A stretch of 64,000 nucleotides of DNA from an uncultured Eubacterium sp. (GCA_934320655.1 CAKRFN010000001.1:248001-312000), one strand, 5' to 3'. Numbered from the stretch's first letter, positions 42,331 to 51,834 are shown. Numbers and translations are program-made. The notes: generated by a model not told the origin, from the sequence alone.

Positions 42331-43764
42331 TTATTTTGCACCGTGTTTCTTGTAGGGCTGCTCTACGTTTTTGGTGTAAAGCATCTCAAATGCTGCTACC
42401 AGATACTTTCTGGTATCTGCATAATCAACGATACGATCTACATATCCGCGTCTTGCAGCAGACTGGATATTGCCCTGAAGCGCATCGTACTCCTTTGTCT
42501 TCTCGGCGATCACATCTGCCGAAGCATCTGCATACATGATCTTTGCTGCCAGAGACGCATCCATCATGCCAACCTTGGCATCCGGCCATGCATATACAAG
42601 ATCAGCGCCAAGTGCCTTTGAATTCATAACAGCGTATGCGCTGCCGTAAGCCTTGTCAGTGATCACATTTACCTTCGGTACGGTCGCATTTGCGAATGCG
42701 TAGGTCAGGCGTGCCAGTGCCTTTGCCAGATTCTTCTCTGCACACATGCATGCCTTGAATCCGGTTGCATTGGTAAAGGAAACAACAGGGATCTCGAAGG
42801 CATCACAGAATGCGATGAAGTCAGCAGCCTTGTTGCATCCACGGGAAGTCAGGCTTGCCTCAAACTCCTCTGCCTTCTCGCCGTCCTTATACAGCTCTGT
42901 TGCATTTGCTACAGCTCCGATGGTCATACCGTTCAACTTGATAAAGCCTGTCACCATCTCCTTTGCATAACCTGCCTTTGTCTCAACAAAAGCATGTCCG
43001 TCAGAGATCTCGCTGAGCACGTATCTGGGATCACCCTTCATCGTGTCAAGGCTTGCACATGCACGGTTTAAGTCGTCTGCACAGCTGTCTACAACTCCTG
43101 CCTGTGCATTGTTTCCGGGAAGCATAGCTACCAGCTCGCGGATCTGTGCATAGATCTCGGCTGCTGATCCGATACCGTCTACAGTACCGGCTTCCTCACT
43201 CTGGAACTGTGCAGATGCACTGTCACATTTTCCTGCATTATTTCCGGGAATTGCATTGGGAGAATTAACAAAAATCTTTGCCTTTTCTGCCTCTGCAAAT
43301 GTAAAATCTGAAAGAGCGGGTACGACTGCCATGCCGCCACCGCAGGTTCCGAATACTGCTGTAATCTGCGGAACCACACCGGATGCTGCTACCTGCTTTG
43401 CGTACAGTGTTCCGACTGCCTCTAATGCATCTACAGACTCCTGAAGTCTCATACCTGCGCAGTCGATCAGACCGATAATCGGTGCACCCATCTTCACTGC
43501 CATGTCATAGAGACCGGCGATCTTCTTCGCGTGCATCTCTCCGATCGTACCACCAAGTACGCCTGCATCCTGACTGTAGACAAACACGAGATTTCCGTCG
43601 ATCAGACCGTGTCCGGTCACAACGCCGTCGGAAGGAGTGTCTGTATTGGACAGGTCGAAATCTGTGCTTCTTGCAGTAACAAGTGAGCCGATTTCCATAA
43701 AACTGTTTTCGTCGACTAATCCGGCGATGCGCTGCATTGCCAAATTATCATTACCATTACTCAT
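42331..43764 (-). CDS. Acyl-CoA carboxyltransferase (MmdA / transcarboxylase 12S-like)
   Basis: A 477-residue carboxyltransferase of the MmdA/PccB/12S family, acting on an acyl-CoA such as methylmalonyl-CoA or malonyl-CoA. The N-terminal crotonase-like half has VVTGHGLIDGNLVFVYSQD, GLIDCAGMRLQE and FGTCGGGMAVVPALSDF. The C-terminal half has TKAGYAKEMVTGFIKLNGM, SFTNATGFKACMCAE, and ALGADLVYAWPDAKVGMMD. It is shorter than MmdA (about 510), missing some of the N-terminal start. The substrate is not fixed by sequence. It is the first gene of the operon, behind a consensus promoter. Confidence 0.9.
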   Translation of the reverse strand: MSNGNDNLAMQRIAGLVDENSFMEIGSLVTARSTDFDLSNTDTPSDGVVTGHGLIDGNLVFVYSQDAGVLGGTIGEMHAKKIAGLYDMAVKMGAPIIGLIDCAGMRLQESVDALEAVGTLYAKQVAASGVVPQITAVFGTCGGGMAVVPALSDFTFAEAEKAKIFVNSPNAIPGNNAGKCDSASAQFQSEEAGTVDGIGSAAEIYAQIRELVAMLPGNNAQAGVVDSCADDLNRACASLDTMKGDPRYVLSEISDGHAFVETKAGYAKEMVTGFIKLNGMTIGAVANATELYKDGEKAEEFEASLTSRGCNKAADFIAFCDAFEIPVVSFTNATGFKACMCAEKNLAKALARLTYAFANATVPKVNVITDKAYGSAYAVMNSKALGADLVYAWPDAKVGMMDASLAAKIMYADASADVIAEKTKEYDALQGNIQSAARRGYVDRIVDYADTRKYLVAAFEMLYTKNVEQPYKKHGAK

Positions 43765-43829
43765 TCTTTCTACCTCCGTATATATTTTTAGTGCTTAAAT
43801 TTTTAGAAAGCAAAAATTTCGCTATAATA

Positions 43830-43858
43830 ATTATATATGTTTTGGGAAAGATTTTCAA
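43830..43858 (-). promoter_or_regulatory. Promoter of the carboxyltransferase/Na+ pump operon
   Basis: On the minus strand, TTGAAA (43853-43858), a 17-base spacer and a perfect TATAAT (43830-43835), followed by a 65-base A+T-rich leader to the first gene. Confidence 0.82.
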
Positions 43859-43896
43859 TAGAATTTATGTAGAAATTGTTAAAATTTTAGCAAATA

Positions 43897-45174
43897 TTAA
43901 GTAAACAGTTTTCGTATCAGAAAACGCAGATAAAACGTCAGGTCCTTTGCCCGGATTTCATCCACCGCATAAACATCCGCACGGTAGAGCAATTCCCTCG
44001 TTCCGTCGTTTCCCTCAAGATAATAGCACACTTCTCCCGCATTTTCACCCCTAAATATCGGTGCTGTCGACAAATCTTTGATTTTTTCTTCACAGACGAG
44101 CGTCTCGTCACTCCGTAGCAGCATCGTAATCGGCTCGTGCGGCTCTTCTTTCAGACATACCACCGGTGTCTCATACGGATCACCACTATCCGATGCCCCA
44201 TTGTCTACCTGCTTGTTCCACACACCGATCTCCCTCCGGAGTGTACGGTATTCATAATTGTCAATTCCATAAGAAAACAGCTTCTGGCAATCCTTCCATT
44301 TATAAGTCTTATTGTTCGGCCAGCCGCAGCCAAGCAGCGCGACCACAAACGTACACCCGTCGCGTTCGAGCGCTCCTACATAGCAGTAGCCGGCATCCCC
44401 GGTGAAACCTGTCTTGCCGGAGAGCACTCCGTCCATCATATGCAGAAACGCATTGTGATTGTAGCAGGAGAAGTGGCGTTTTCCGGACACATCGCCAAAG
44501 CTGTAATCTGCGGTGCGCGTGATATTCAGAAATTCGCCCTTTGACGGTGAGCGCAGAATACAATAGGACATAATCCTTGCCAGATCTATCGCCGAGGTGC
44601 CGTGAAAATCTGTCTCATCAGAGTCATCGAGCCCGTTCGGTGTGATAAAATGTGACTGCTCACATCCGATCTCCTGCGCTTTTTCATTCATGAGCGCTGC
44701 AAAGCCCTCGACACTGCCGCCGACATGCTCCGCGATCGCAACGGCGGAATCATTGTGCGATTCAAGCATCAGGGAATAACACAGATCCTCCAGCCGGTAC
44801 TGCTCCCCCGTATGCATGCCCAGTTTTACCTCCGGCTGTCTCGCGGCGCGCTCAGACACCGTCACAATATCATCGAGATCCGCCCGCTCCAGCGTCAGGA
44901 TCAGTGTCAGGATCTTTGTCGTACTCGCGTTCGCGCGGTGTGTCGTCCCGTCCTTTTCAAACAGTACACGCCCGCTGTCCGCGTCCATCAGACATGCCGA
45001 CAGTGCATAGAGGTTCTGCGGCTCCTCCACCTCCGTCTGCTGCTCATGTGCGTATGCGGTTTCATACCTGTTTCCGCCGCACCATATGCCCACCGCCAGC
45101 ACCATGCCGAGCACACCGGCAGCCAGCCATTTTTTCCATTCCATTTTCCATCCATATTTCCGTTCCCGATTCAT
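43897..45174 (-). CDS. D-alanyl-D-alanine carboxypeptidase (DacF/PBP5-like)
   Basis: A 425-residue low-molecular-weight PBP that trims the terminal D-Ala from wall stem peptides. There is an N-terminal membrane anchor or signal (about residues 13-32). The catalytic motifs are STTK (Ser84, Lys87), SHN (139-141) and KTG (254-256). A C-terminal domain with no clear amphipathic anchor follows. The start is uncertain: the ATG at 45174 has GGTGGAG close by, while upstream TTG/ATG codons to 45222 have weaker sites. It shares a 146-base divergent gap with xpt. Confidence 0.9.
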   Translation of the reverse strand: MNRERKYGWKMEWKKWLAAGVLGMVLAVGIWCGGNRYETAYAHEQQTEVEEPQNLYALSACLMDADSGRVLFEKDGTTHRANASTTKILTLILTLERADLDDIVTVSERAARQPEVKLGMHTGEQYRLEDLCYSLMLESHNDSAVAIAEHVGGSVEGFAALMNEKAQEIGCEQSHFITPNGLDDSDETDFHGTSAIDLARIMSYCILRSPSKGEFLNITRTADYSFGDVSGKRHFSCYNHNAFLHMMDGVLSGKTGFTGDAGYCYVGALERDGCTFVVALLGCGWPNNKTYKWKDCQKLFSYGIDNYEYRTLRREIGVWNKQVDNGASDSGDPYETPVVCLKEEPHEPITMLLRSDETLVCEEKIKDLSTAPIFRGENAGEVCYYLEGNDGTRELLYRADVYAVDEIRAKDLTFYLRFLIRKLFT

Positions 45175-45250
45175 AGCTCCACCCAAAATTTCCGTCACAT
45201 ACCCTTGTAACATCCTATACAAAAACCTAGCATTTCATACAAATATTTCA

Positions 45251-45278
45251 TTGTGTCCAAGCCAAAAAGTGTTATAAT
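45251..45278 (+). promoter_or_regulatory. Promoter of xpt
   Basis: TTGTGT (45251-45256), a 16-base spacer and a perfect TATAAT (45273-45278), 42 bases ahead of the ATG. The leader is too short for a purine riboswitch. Confidence 0.7.
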
Positions 45279-45320
45279 AATAGTAACTATTGAACTACGA
45301 AACGAAAGGCGGAGTTTGTT

Positions 45321-45896
45321 ATGAAATTACTGGAAGATAAGATTCGAAGCGAAGGAATTGCTGTCAATGACAATATATTAAAGGTAGACAGTTTCATCAA
45401 CCATCAGGTCGATCCCGTGCTCATGATGGAGATCGGAAAAGCCCTGGCAGAGCATTTCAAAGATAAAGGGGTCACAAAAGTAGCGACGATCGAAAGCTCA
45501 GGCATTGCACCCGCACTCACCTGTGCCATGTCGCTTGGTGTACCGATGGTGATTTTGAAAAAACAGCCGTCCAAGACGCTTAATAGCGACTTATACCAGA
45601 CGATCGTTACCTCCTATACAAAGGGAACGAGCTATGAGCTGACCATATCCAGCAAATATGTGAACGAAAATGACCATGTACTGATTGTCGATGATTTCCT
45701 TGCAAACGGCGAGGCAGCGACCGGCGCCCTACGGCTGATCCGCAAAGCCCATGCCACGATCGCCGGTATCGGCATTGTGATCGAGAAATCATTCCAGCCC
45801 GGACATGACAAGCTCGTGGCGCAGGGCATCGATGTATACGCACTCGCCCGCATCAAAAAAATGGACAAAGATTATATTGAATTTATGGAAGATTAA
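45321..45896 (+). CDS. xpt: Xanthine phosphoribosyltransferase
   Basis: A 191-residue salvage enzyme that makes XMP from xanthine and PRPP. It opens MKLLEDKIRSEGI, as in Bacillus Xpt. The PRPP-binding motif is VLIVDDFLANGEAA and the purine pocket includes ATIESSGIAPAL. GGCGGAG lies about 7 bases ahead of the ATG. In Bacillus, xpt is governed by a guanine riboswitch; none fits in the roughly 35-base leader here. It forms a single-gene unit with its own promoter and terminator. Confidence 0.95.
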   Translation: MKLLEDKIRSEGIAVNDNILKVDSFINHQVDPVLMMEIGKALAEHFKDKGVTKVATIESSGIAPALTCAMSLGVPMVILKKQPSKTLNSDLYQTIVTSYTKGTSYELTISSKYVNENDHVLIVDDFLANGEAATGALRLIRKAHATIAGIGIVIEKSFQPGHDKLVAQGIDVYALARIKKMDKDYIEFMED

Positions 45897-45910
45897 ATAT
45901 GAGATATCAG

Positions 45911-45955
45911 AAAAAGATTGTGACAGCATACAAATACGCTGTCACAATCTTTTTT
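45911..45955. terminator. Bidirectional rho-independent terminator
   Basis: AAAAAGATTGTGACAGC (45911-45927) and GCTGTCACAATCTTTTT (45938-45954) form a long perfect stem with a 10-base loop, T-rich on both strands. It lies between converging xpt and the zinc-ribbon gene. Confidence 0.93.
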
Positions 45956-45957
45956 GT

Positions 45958-47076
45958 TTATGGCATATAAATATAATTCACACGCTGGATGCTGCTCTCA
46001 TTGCCGTATGCATCTACAACAATGACCGACAGCACATTATTGCCCTCCGGCATGGAAATCCCGCCGCTGTATCGCGCGGACGAGGTCGTGGGCGTCTGAC
46101 CGTTCCATGTATAGTAGGCATTGCATCCCTCCGGCACACTGACATGTATCGTCTGCGGTGTCAGATATTCTCCGCTGTCTGGTGTCACCTGCGGCATACC
46201 GAGCTGATAATGCCGTTCTACCGTCAATGCGCGCTCTGCCACCGGACTGTAATAGCCCTCCTCATTACATGCAACTGCGGCAATCGTATACTGCCCTGCC
46301 TCCAGTCGCAGCGGTGCATAGTACAGTGTTCCATCTGTGATCGGGGATGATCCGTCTAACGTATAATAGATATTCAGCCCCTCCTGTGCGGTAATGGTGA
46401 GCAAATCGTCCTCCCAGAACGGCTCCTGCGGCGTTTCGATCTCAGGCGCAGCGACGAGATAATCCGCAAACAGCCCTGCCAGCGCCGTGTCTGCATAAAT
46501 CTCATAAAATTCATGCAGCGCCTCAAAATCCTGCTGTTCCACGTAAATGCGGATCAGTTCCCGACAGGCGTACACATTTGTTTCATCTCCGGCGAGAATC
46601 TCCTGTAGCGTGCGGATCTGCGCTCCGGTATCCGACTGCTGTCCATACAGCCATGCCTGCCAGAATGCTGCCACTGTCGGATCGCTCTGACGCATCGCAC
46701 TGCTTTGTAACCACTTTTGTGCGGTCTCCTCCCCATCGTCTGCCAGCGCGAAGATCATTTCATCGTAAGACGCCTCACTGCCGGCTGTCTGTGCATCAGC
46801 CTCTCCCGGCGTAAAAAAGATTGCCGGAATGATAATCAGGCACAGTGTCCCGACGGCTGCCGTGATCCATCCCGCCACATTCCGTTTCGGATTCTTTGCA
46901 GTCTTTGCCGGCGGTTCTGCCTTTGAAGTTCCGCCACGCATCTCCCGTCTTTGAAAGTCCAAAAAAAATTCTTCTTCCATGACATTATCCGCAGATACAA
47001 TCTGTACCTCCGTGCCACACTTTGAGCAATACAGATTCCCTTTGCGGATCTCTGCCCCACATCTTGCACACTTCAT
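45958..47076 (-). CDS. Zinc-ribbon membrane protein with chitobiase-type C-terminal modules
   Basis: A 372-residue protein of unknown role. A zinc ribbon (Cys3, 6, 17 and 20) is at the N-terminus inside the cell. A basic linker and one membrane segment follow (about residues 68-90, WITAAVGTLCLIIIPAIFF). The external part has helical repeats (about 100-215: TAQKWLQSSAMRQ ... ELIRIYVEQQDFEALHEFYE, TPR-like). Two modules of the CHB_HEX_C type (about 220-295 and 305-372) follow, with GLNIYYTLDGSSP and CNAYYTWNGQTP. Such proteins may sense or scaffold at the envelope. It ends the folD-side operon. Confidence 0.85.
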   Translation of the reverse strand: MKCARCGAEIRKGNLYCSKCGTEVQIVSADNVMEEEFFLDFQRREMRGGTSKAEPPAKTAKNPKRNVAGWITAAVGTLCLIIIPAIFFTPGEADAQTAGSEASYDEMIFALADDGEETAQKWLQSSAMRQSDPTVAAFWQAWLYGQQSDTGAQIRTLQEILAGDETNVYACRELIRIYVEQQDFEALHEFYEIYADTALAGLFADYLVAAPEIETPQEPFWEDDLLTITAQEGLNIYYTLDGSSPITDGTLYYAPLRLEAGQYTIAAVACNEEGYYSPVAERALTVERHYQLGMPQVTPDSGEYLTPQTIHVSVPEGCNAYYTWNGQTPTTSSARYSGGISMPEGNNVLSVIVVDAYGNESSIQRVNYIYMP

Positions 47077-47114
47077 GCCCTAAAACCTCTGTCTGTTCTA
47101 TCTGATCCTCACGT

Positions 47115-47954
47115 TTACTCCTGCATCGCCTCTACACAGTTATGCATGAGCATCGCAATCGTCATCGGTCCGACGCCGCCGGGAACCGGTGTGATCGCGC
47201 TCGCAACCGGCTCTACCTGTGCGAAATCGACATCGCCGCACAGCTTTCCGTCCTCCTGTCTGTGAATGCCGACATCGATCACGACCGCACCCTCTTTGAC
47301 ATAGTCTGCCGTGATCATTTTCGGTCTGCCGATCGCGACAATCAGAATATCCGCCTGTCTGCATACGTCCGGCAGATTTTTCGTCTTTGAGTGGCAGACT
47401 GTAACCGTCGCATTCTCACGCAGCATTAAAAGTGCCATCGGTTTGCCAACGATATTGCTTCTGCCAATAATCACGCAGTTTTTGCCTGCGATCTCCACGC
47501 CGGAGCGCTTCAAAAGCTGGATAATACCGGCGGGCGTACATGATACGAAGCCCTTCTGCCCGATCACCAGCGCACCCACGTTCTGTGCATGGAAACCGTC
47601 CACATCCTTTTCCGGTGCGATCGCACGGATGATCTTATCCTCATCCATATGCGCCGGAACCGGAAGCTGGCATAAAATGCCGTTGATCTTCGGATCGTCA
47701 TTCAATTTCTGAATCAATGCAAGCAGTTCCTCCTCGCTCGTCTGCTCCGGCAGCTCATAGCTCTCGGAGCGGATGCCAATATACTCGCACGCTCTCTTTT
47801 TATTGCGCACATAGACGGAGGAAGCCGGATCTGCACCGACCTGAATCACTGCCAGTGCTCCCTCTTTTCCCTGTGCCTTCAATTCTGCTACGGTCTCCCG
47901 CAGTTCATCCTTGATCTCCTGAGAGATCTTTTTTCCATCAATCAACTGTGCCAT
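47115..47954 (-). CDS. folD: FolD bifunctional methylene-THF dehydrogenase/cyclohydrolase
   Basis: A 279-residue cytosolic enzyme interconverting 5,10-methylene-THF, methenyl-THF and 10-formyl-THF with NADP. The catalytic lysine lies in YVRNKKRACEYIGI; GILCQLPVPAHMD, the Rossmann-like VIIGRSNIVGKPMALLML and the final PVPGGVGPMTIAML are FolD signatures. GGGAGG lies 11 bases ahead of the ATG. It follows ftsK by 24 bases in the same direction. Confidence 0.97.
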   Translation of the reverse strand: MAQLIDGKKISQEIKDELRETVAELKAQGKEGALAVIQVGADPASSVYVRNKKRACEYIGIRSESYELPEQTSEEELLALIQKLNDDPKINGILCQLPVPAHMDEDKIIRAIAPEKDVDGFHAQNVGALVIGQKGFVSCTPAGIIQLLKRSGVEIAGKNCVIIGRSNIVGKPMALLMLRENATVTVCHSKTKNLPDVCRQADILIVAIGRPKMITADYVKEGAVVIDVGIHRQEDGKLCGDVDFAQVEPVASAITPVPGGVGPMTIAMLMHNCVEAMQE

Positions 47955-47978
47955 TTTCTCTCTACCTCCCGTAATCTG

Positions 47979-50855
47979 TTAAAAAGAACCATCTTCCAGC
48001 ATTGCATCAAATGTCTCCGGATTCATCAGAATCTGTCTCGGCTTGGTGCCCTCCTCCGGACCTACCACGCCAGCTTCCTCCAACTGATCCATAATGCGCG
48101 CCGCACGGTTAAAACCGACTTTAAAGTACCTCTGTAACATACCGATCGATGCCTTATCCTTATCCATCAGCAGCTTTGCCGCGTCCACAAAATACACATC
48201 CCTGCCGCCTGCATCCGCACCCGGTGCCGCAGCAGACGATGAGCCGGTACTTCCCGCACTCTCGGAAATCTTACTCATCCGTTCCTCTATGGACTGGTCA
48301 TAAGACGCATGACCATAACTGTCCTTGATAAAATCAACAACCGCCGACACTTCCTGATCGGACACAAATGCTCCCTGTACACGCAGCGGCTTATTCAATC
48401 CCTGCGGATAATACAGACAATCTCCCTTTCCTAACAGCTTTTCGGCACCGACCATATCGAGAATCGTCCGCGAATCCACACCGGATGTCACGGAAAACGC
48501 AATACGGCTCGGCATATTTGCCTTGATCAGACCAGTAATGACATTGACCGACGGACGCTGTGTCGCGATGATCAGATGGATGCCGCACGCGCGCGCCAAC
48601 TGCGCCAGACGGCAGATCGCATCCTCCACATCACCCGGAGCGACCATCATCAGATCTGCCAGCTCGTCCACGATAATGACGATCTGTGGCAGCTTTTTCG
48701 GCTTGTCTGGATCATCAATATCTGAGATGCTCTCAACCTTCGCATTGTATCCTTTCAGATCACGCACACCGTAGGTCGCAAACTTCTGGTAGCGCTCGGT
48801 CATCTCTGCCACCGCCCAGTTGAGCGCACCGGCAGCCTTTTTTGGATCGGTCACGACCGGAATAAACAGGTGCGGGATGCCGTTGTACACCGACAGCTCG
48901 ACCACCTTCGGATCGATCAGAATCAGCTTAACCTCCTCCGGATCGGCACGGTATAACAGCGACATGATAATCGTATTGATACATACCGATTTACCGGAAC
49001 CCGTCGCACCGGCGATCAATAAGTGCGGCATTTTTGCAATATCCGCCATAATGACCTGACCACCGATATCCCGTCCTGCCGCAAATGCAATATTAGACGG
49101 ATGATCCTTGAATTCCCTTGACTCCACAAGGTCACGGAACATGACCGGAAGTGTCTCCTTGTTTGGCACTTCGATACCGATCGCCGCTTTTCCGGGGATC
49201 GGTGCCTCCATACGGATATCCGCCGCCGCCAGATTCAGCTTAATATCATCGGTCAGATTGACAATCTTGCTGACCTTGACGCCCATCTCTGGCTGGATTT
49301 CATAGCGTGTAACGGTCGGACCACAGCTTACATTTAAAATCGTCACATTGACGCCGAAATTCTTTAACGTCTGCTGCAGCTTTAAGGCGGTCTGCTGCAA
49401 ATGCTGTTTGCTGTCTCCCTGCTGACGGGGATCGCCCTTTTTCAGCAGATCCACCGGAGGGAATGTATAGCTGCGGTGCTCCTCAACGGACTGCTCCTCG
49501 ATCTCCTGTGCGATATTCAACACCTCGTCTTGCGCGGTCTGCGCATCCTGCTTCGGATTCCGCACCGGCTTTGCGCTGTGTGCCGGTTCAGATGCCGGTG
49601 TCGCAGGCTCAGGCTTCACCGGTTCAGATACCGATGCCACGGGTTCAGACTTCACCGGCTCGGGTTCCAATGCCACAGGCTCAGGCTGTGATGCCATAGG
49701 TGGAATCGTCTCCGGCAGTACCGTAGAGATATGCTGTGTCACCGTAGGAACAACTTCGGTTTCCCTGACTTCTTCCATGACTGTCTCCACAACTGCATCT
49801 GTTACATCTGTATCGTCTGCTTCCTCCGGCTCAATACGCGCAAACAATTCCTGCAATTCGGGTGAAAATACCGGCATTCCTGTCGTCTGCGCAGGTTCCT
49901 CCTGCGCCGGAATCTCTGCGGCATCCTCCACCGGCTGTAGACTCACCTGCCGCTGTCCGACAACAGAAAATCCATCTGCCGGTGCCGTATCTGCGATTGC
50001 CGGTTCGTCCATTTTCGCATCTCTTTTCAGCGGGGAGGCTGATTCCGCCGGAAGTCCGGCTTTCTTTCGTTTTTCACTCAGGGAGGCAAATGTCTCCGGC
50101 GTGATCTCCGTCAGCGCCTCCGACCCGCCATATGTATGATTGTCCTGCGTCAGCAGCGTATCTGCGGACACACCCGACACCTTGCGCTCCATCCGGCGCA
50201 GCTGGCGTTCCTCCCGATGCTGCTCCTGTATGATGCGCAGTTTCTCATTTCCCTCTTTGGCAGACTCGTACATCCGCTGTCCGCCATGTTTGACATGAAT
50301 CCACGCGGAGCGCTCCGTCACGATCACCATCGTGATGATCAGCACAATAAAATCGATCACATAGGCACTGACCCTGCCGAAATTCGGGCAGATCAGCCAC
50401 GCGAGCAGACCGCCGAAAAATCCGCCGCCGTTTCGCTGCTTATTTCCGTAGGCATAGGCTGCGGCAGGTGAATACTGATCCGCACTGCCCGCCACCAGCT
50501 CGAGAAACAGGCACAAAAAGCACACAAATAAGACCGCCGCCACCACTTTGATTAGCGCGATCTTATTTCTTTTGTTCGATAAAATAAATACGGTTCCGAC
50601 AAACAGCAGAATCGGGAAAATGTACGCCAGCAGTCCGAACAAGCCGAACAATACGCCGCTTAAAAGACTGCCGACCTTACCTCCGATCCCGAAATTACTC
50701 ACAAATAAAACGATCGATACCGCTAACATCACCCATAAGATCACCTCCTGATAGACGCTCTCCTGTATCGGCTCCGCCGCGGTTGTTTTTTTATTTTTTG
50801 CGGAACTGCTGCGCTTCGCGCCCTGTCCGCTTTTCTTTTTTGTCTGTCCAGACAT
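47979..50855 (-). CDS. ftsK: DNA translocase FtsK/SpoIIIE
   Basis: A 958-residue membrane-anchored motor that pumps chromosomal DNA through the division or sporulation septum. Four hydrophobic segments lie at about residues 35-180. They are followed by a long Glu/Pro-rich linker (about 230-430) with repeated EPVKSEP/VASEPVKPE-type sequence. The motor has Walker A GATGSGKSVCIN, Walker B VIIVDELADLMMV and IIATQRPSVNVITG. A C-terminal winged-helix gamma domain (YFKVGFNRAARIMDQLEEAGVVGPEEG) reads KOPS/SRS-type sites. The ATG at 50855 is 9 bases after GGAGG; an ATG at 50864 directly abuts that site. The order tepA-uppP-ftsK partly resembles Bacillus tepA-spoIIIE. Confidence 0.95.
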   Translation of the reverse strand: MSGQTKKKSGQGAKRSSSAKNKKTTAAEPIQESVYQEVILWVMLAVSIVLFVSNFGIGGKVGSLLSGVLFGLFGLLAYIFPILLFVGTVFILSNKRNKIALIKVVAAVLFVCFLCLFLELVAGSADQYSPAAAYAYGNKQRNGGGFFGGLLAWLICPNFGRVSAYVIDFIVLIITMVIVTERSAWIHVKHGGQRMYESAKEGNEKLRIIQEQHREERQLRRMERKVSGVSADTLLTQDNHTYGGSEALTEITPETFASLSEKRKKAGLPAESASPLKRDAKMDEPAIADTAPADGFSVVGQRQVSLQPVEDAAEIPAQEEPAQTTGMPVFSPELQELFARIEPEEADDTDVTDAVVETVMEEVRETEVVPTVTQHISTVLPETIPPMASQPEPVALEPEPVKSEPVASVSEPVKPEPATPASEPAHSAKPVRNPKQDAQTAQDEVLNIAQEIEEQSVEEHRSYTFPPVDLLKKGDPRQQGDSKQHLQQTALKLQQTLKNFGVNVTILNVSCGPTVTRYEIQPEMGVKVSKIVNLTDDIKLNLAAADIRMEAPIPGKAAIGIEVPNKETLPVMFRDLVESREFKDHPSNIAFAAGRDIGGQVIMADIAKMPHLLIAGATGSGKSVCINTIIMSLLYRADPEEVKLILIDPKVVELSVYNGIPHLFIPVVTDPKKAAGALNWAVAEMTERYQKFATYGVRDLKGYNAKVESISDIDDPDKPKKLPQIVIIVDELADLMMVAPGDVEDAICRLAQLARACGIHLIIATQRPSVNVITGLIKANMPSRIAFSVTSGVDSRTILDMVGAEKLLGKGDCLYYPQGLNKPLRVQGAFVSDQEVSAVVDFIKDSYGHASYDQSIEERMSKISESAGSTGSSSAAAPGADAGGRDVYFVDAAKLLMDKDKASIGMLQRYFKVGFNRAARIMDQLEEAGVVGPEEGTKPRQILMNPETFDAMLEDGSF

Positions 50856-50890
50856 TCTATTCATCCTCCACTATCCCGGACAAGCAGGTG

Positions 50891-51766
50891 TTATAACTGA
50901 TAAAAATACACTCCCACAGAGATTGCGCCTACAATGAAACAATAGATCGCAAATCCGGTAAATTTCTTTTGCCGCACGACATAGAGCATCGTCTTGATGC
51001 AGATATACCCCACAACCGCAGCCACGACCATGCCGACCAGATAATACATGATCTCCGTGCTCGTAAATGACACCGTGGAGAGATCGGACAGCTCGAACAC
51101 GAGCGATCCAAGCACTGCCGGTATCGACATGATAAACGAATATTTCACTGCAAATTTACGGTTAAACCCACTTAACAGGCACGCCGTGATGGTCGTTCCG
51201 GAGCGCGACAATCCGGGAAGTGTCGCCACTCCCTGTGCGATACCGATAATAAATGCATTTGAATACGTCACCTGCTTTGGCATCTTCTCGCCGCCCTTGC
51301 AATGATCCGCCAGAAGCAGAAGCATCGCGGTCAGGATCAGGCAGACACCCGGAACGATCAGCAGTTTTGCCGCCTGCTCGATCAGGCTCGATGCCAGAAC
51401 ACCGATCACTCCGGTCGGGATCGTGGACACGATCACAAGCATCACAAACTTGCGGTAGCCATTACAGATCACATGGTGATAACCGCCTTTTGTCCCGTGC
51501 GTGAGATTTTTGAAAAAGATGCCGATATTTTTGCAGGCATCCCCGATAATGGCAAAGCCCGCTACGATCATTTTCCAGATATCCTTGTAATATACCGCAA
51601 AGATCGCGATCAGTGTACCCAGATGCAGAATCACATCAAAGAGTAATCCCACATCCTCAATCCTAAATAAAATTTTAAACAGGGCAAGATGTCCGGAGCT
51701 GCTCACCGGCAGAAACTCTGTAACACCCTGAATGATACCCATCAGAATCGCTTCTAATAATGACAT
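50891..51766 (-). CDS. uppP: Undecaprenyl-diphosphatase (BacA/UppP)
   Basis: A 291-residue membrane phosphatase that recycles the undecaprenyl carrier and gives basal bacitracin resistance. Seven to eight hydrophobic segments are visible. The catalytic signatures are GIIQGVTEFLPVSSSGHLAL (Glu and Ser) and ATLPGLSRSGTTITACLLSG. Between them, a hydrophilic loop after residue 75 (KNLTHGTKGGYHHVICNGYRK) is longer than in the shortest family members. AAGGAGG lies 8 bases upstream, and a consensus extended -10 promoter lies just beyond. Confidence 0.96.
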   Translation of the reverse strand: MSLLEAILMGIIQGVTEFLPVSSSGHLALFKILFRIEDVGLLFDVILHLGTLIAIFAVYYKDIWKMIVAGFAIIGDACKNIGIFFKNLTHGTKGGYHHVICNGYRKFVMLVIVSTIPTGVIGVLASSLIEQAAKLLIVPGVCLILTAMLLLLADHCKGGEKMPKQVTYSNAFIIGIAQGVATLPGLSRSGTTITACLLSGFNRKFAVKYSFIMSIPAVLGSLVFELSDLSTVSFTSTEIMYYLVGMVVAAVVGYICIKTMLYVVRQKKFTGFAIYCFIVGAISVGVYFYQL

Positions 51767-51805
51767 TCCATGCCTCCTTTATGATTGCTACCCATATATT
51801 TCTAT

Positions 51806-51834
51806 ATATTAGCATATCTAGACATAAATGTCAC
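51806..51834 (-). promoter_or_regulatory. Promoter of uppP
   Basis: On the minus strand, GTGACA (51829-51834), a 17-base spacer and TAATAT (51806-51811), preceded by TGC, an extended -10. It lies 40 bases ahead of uppP. Confidence 0.6.
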
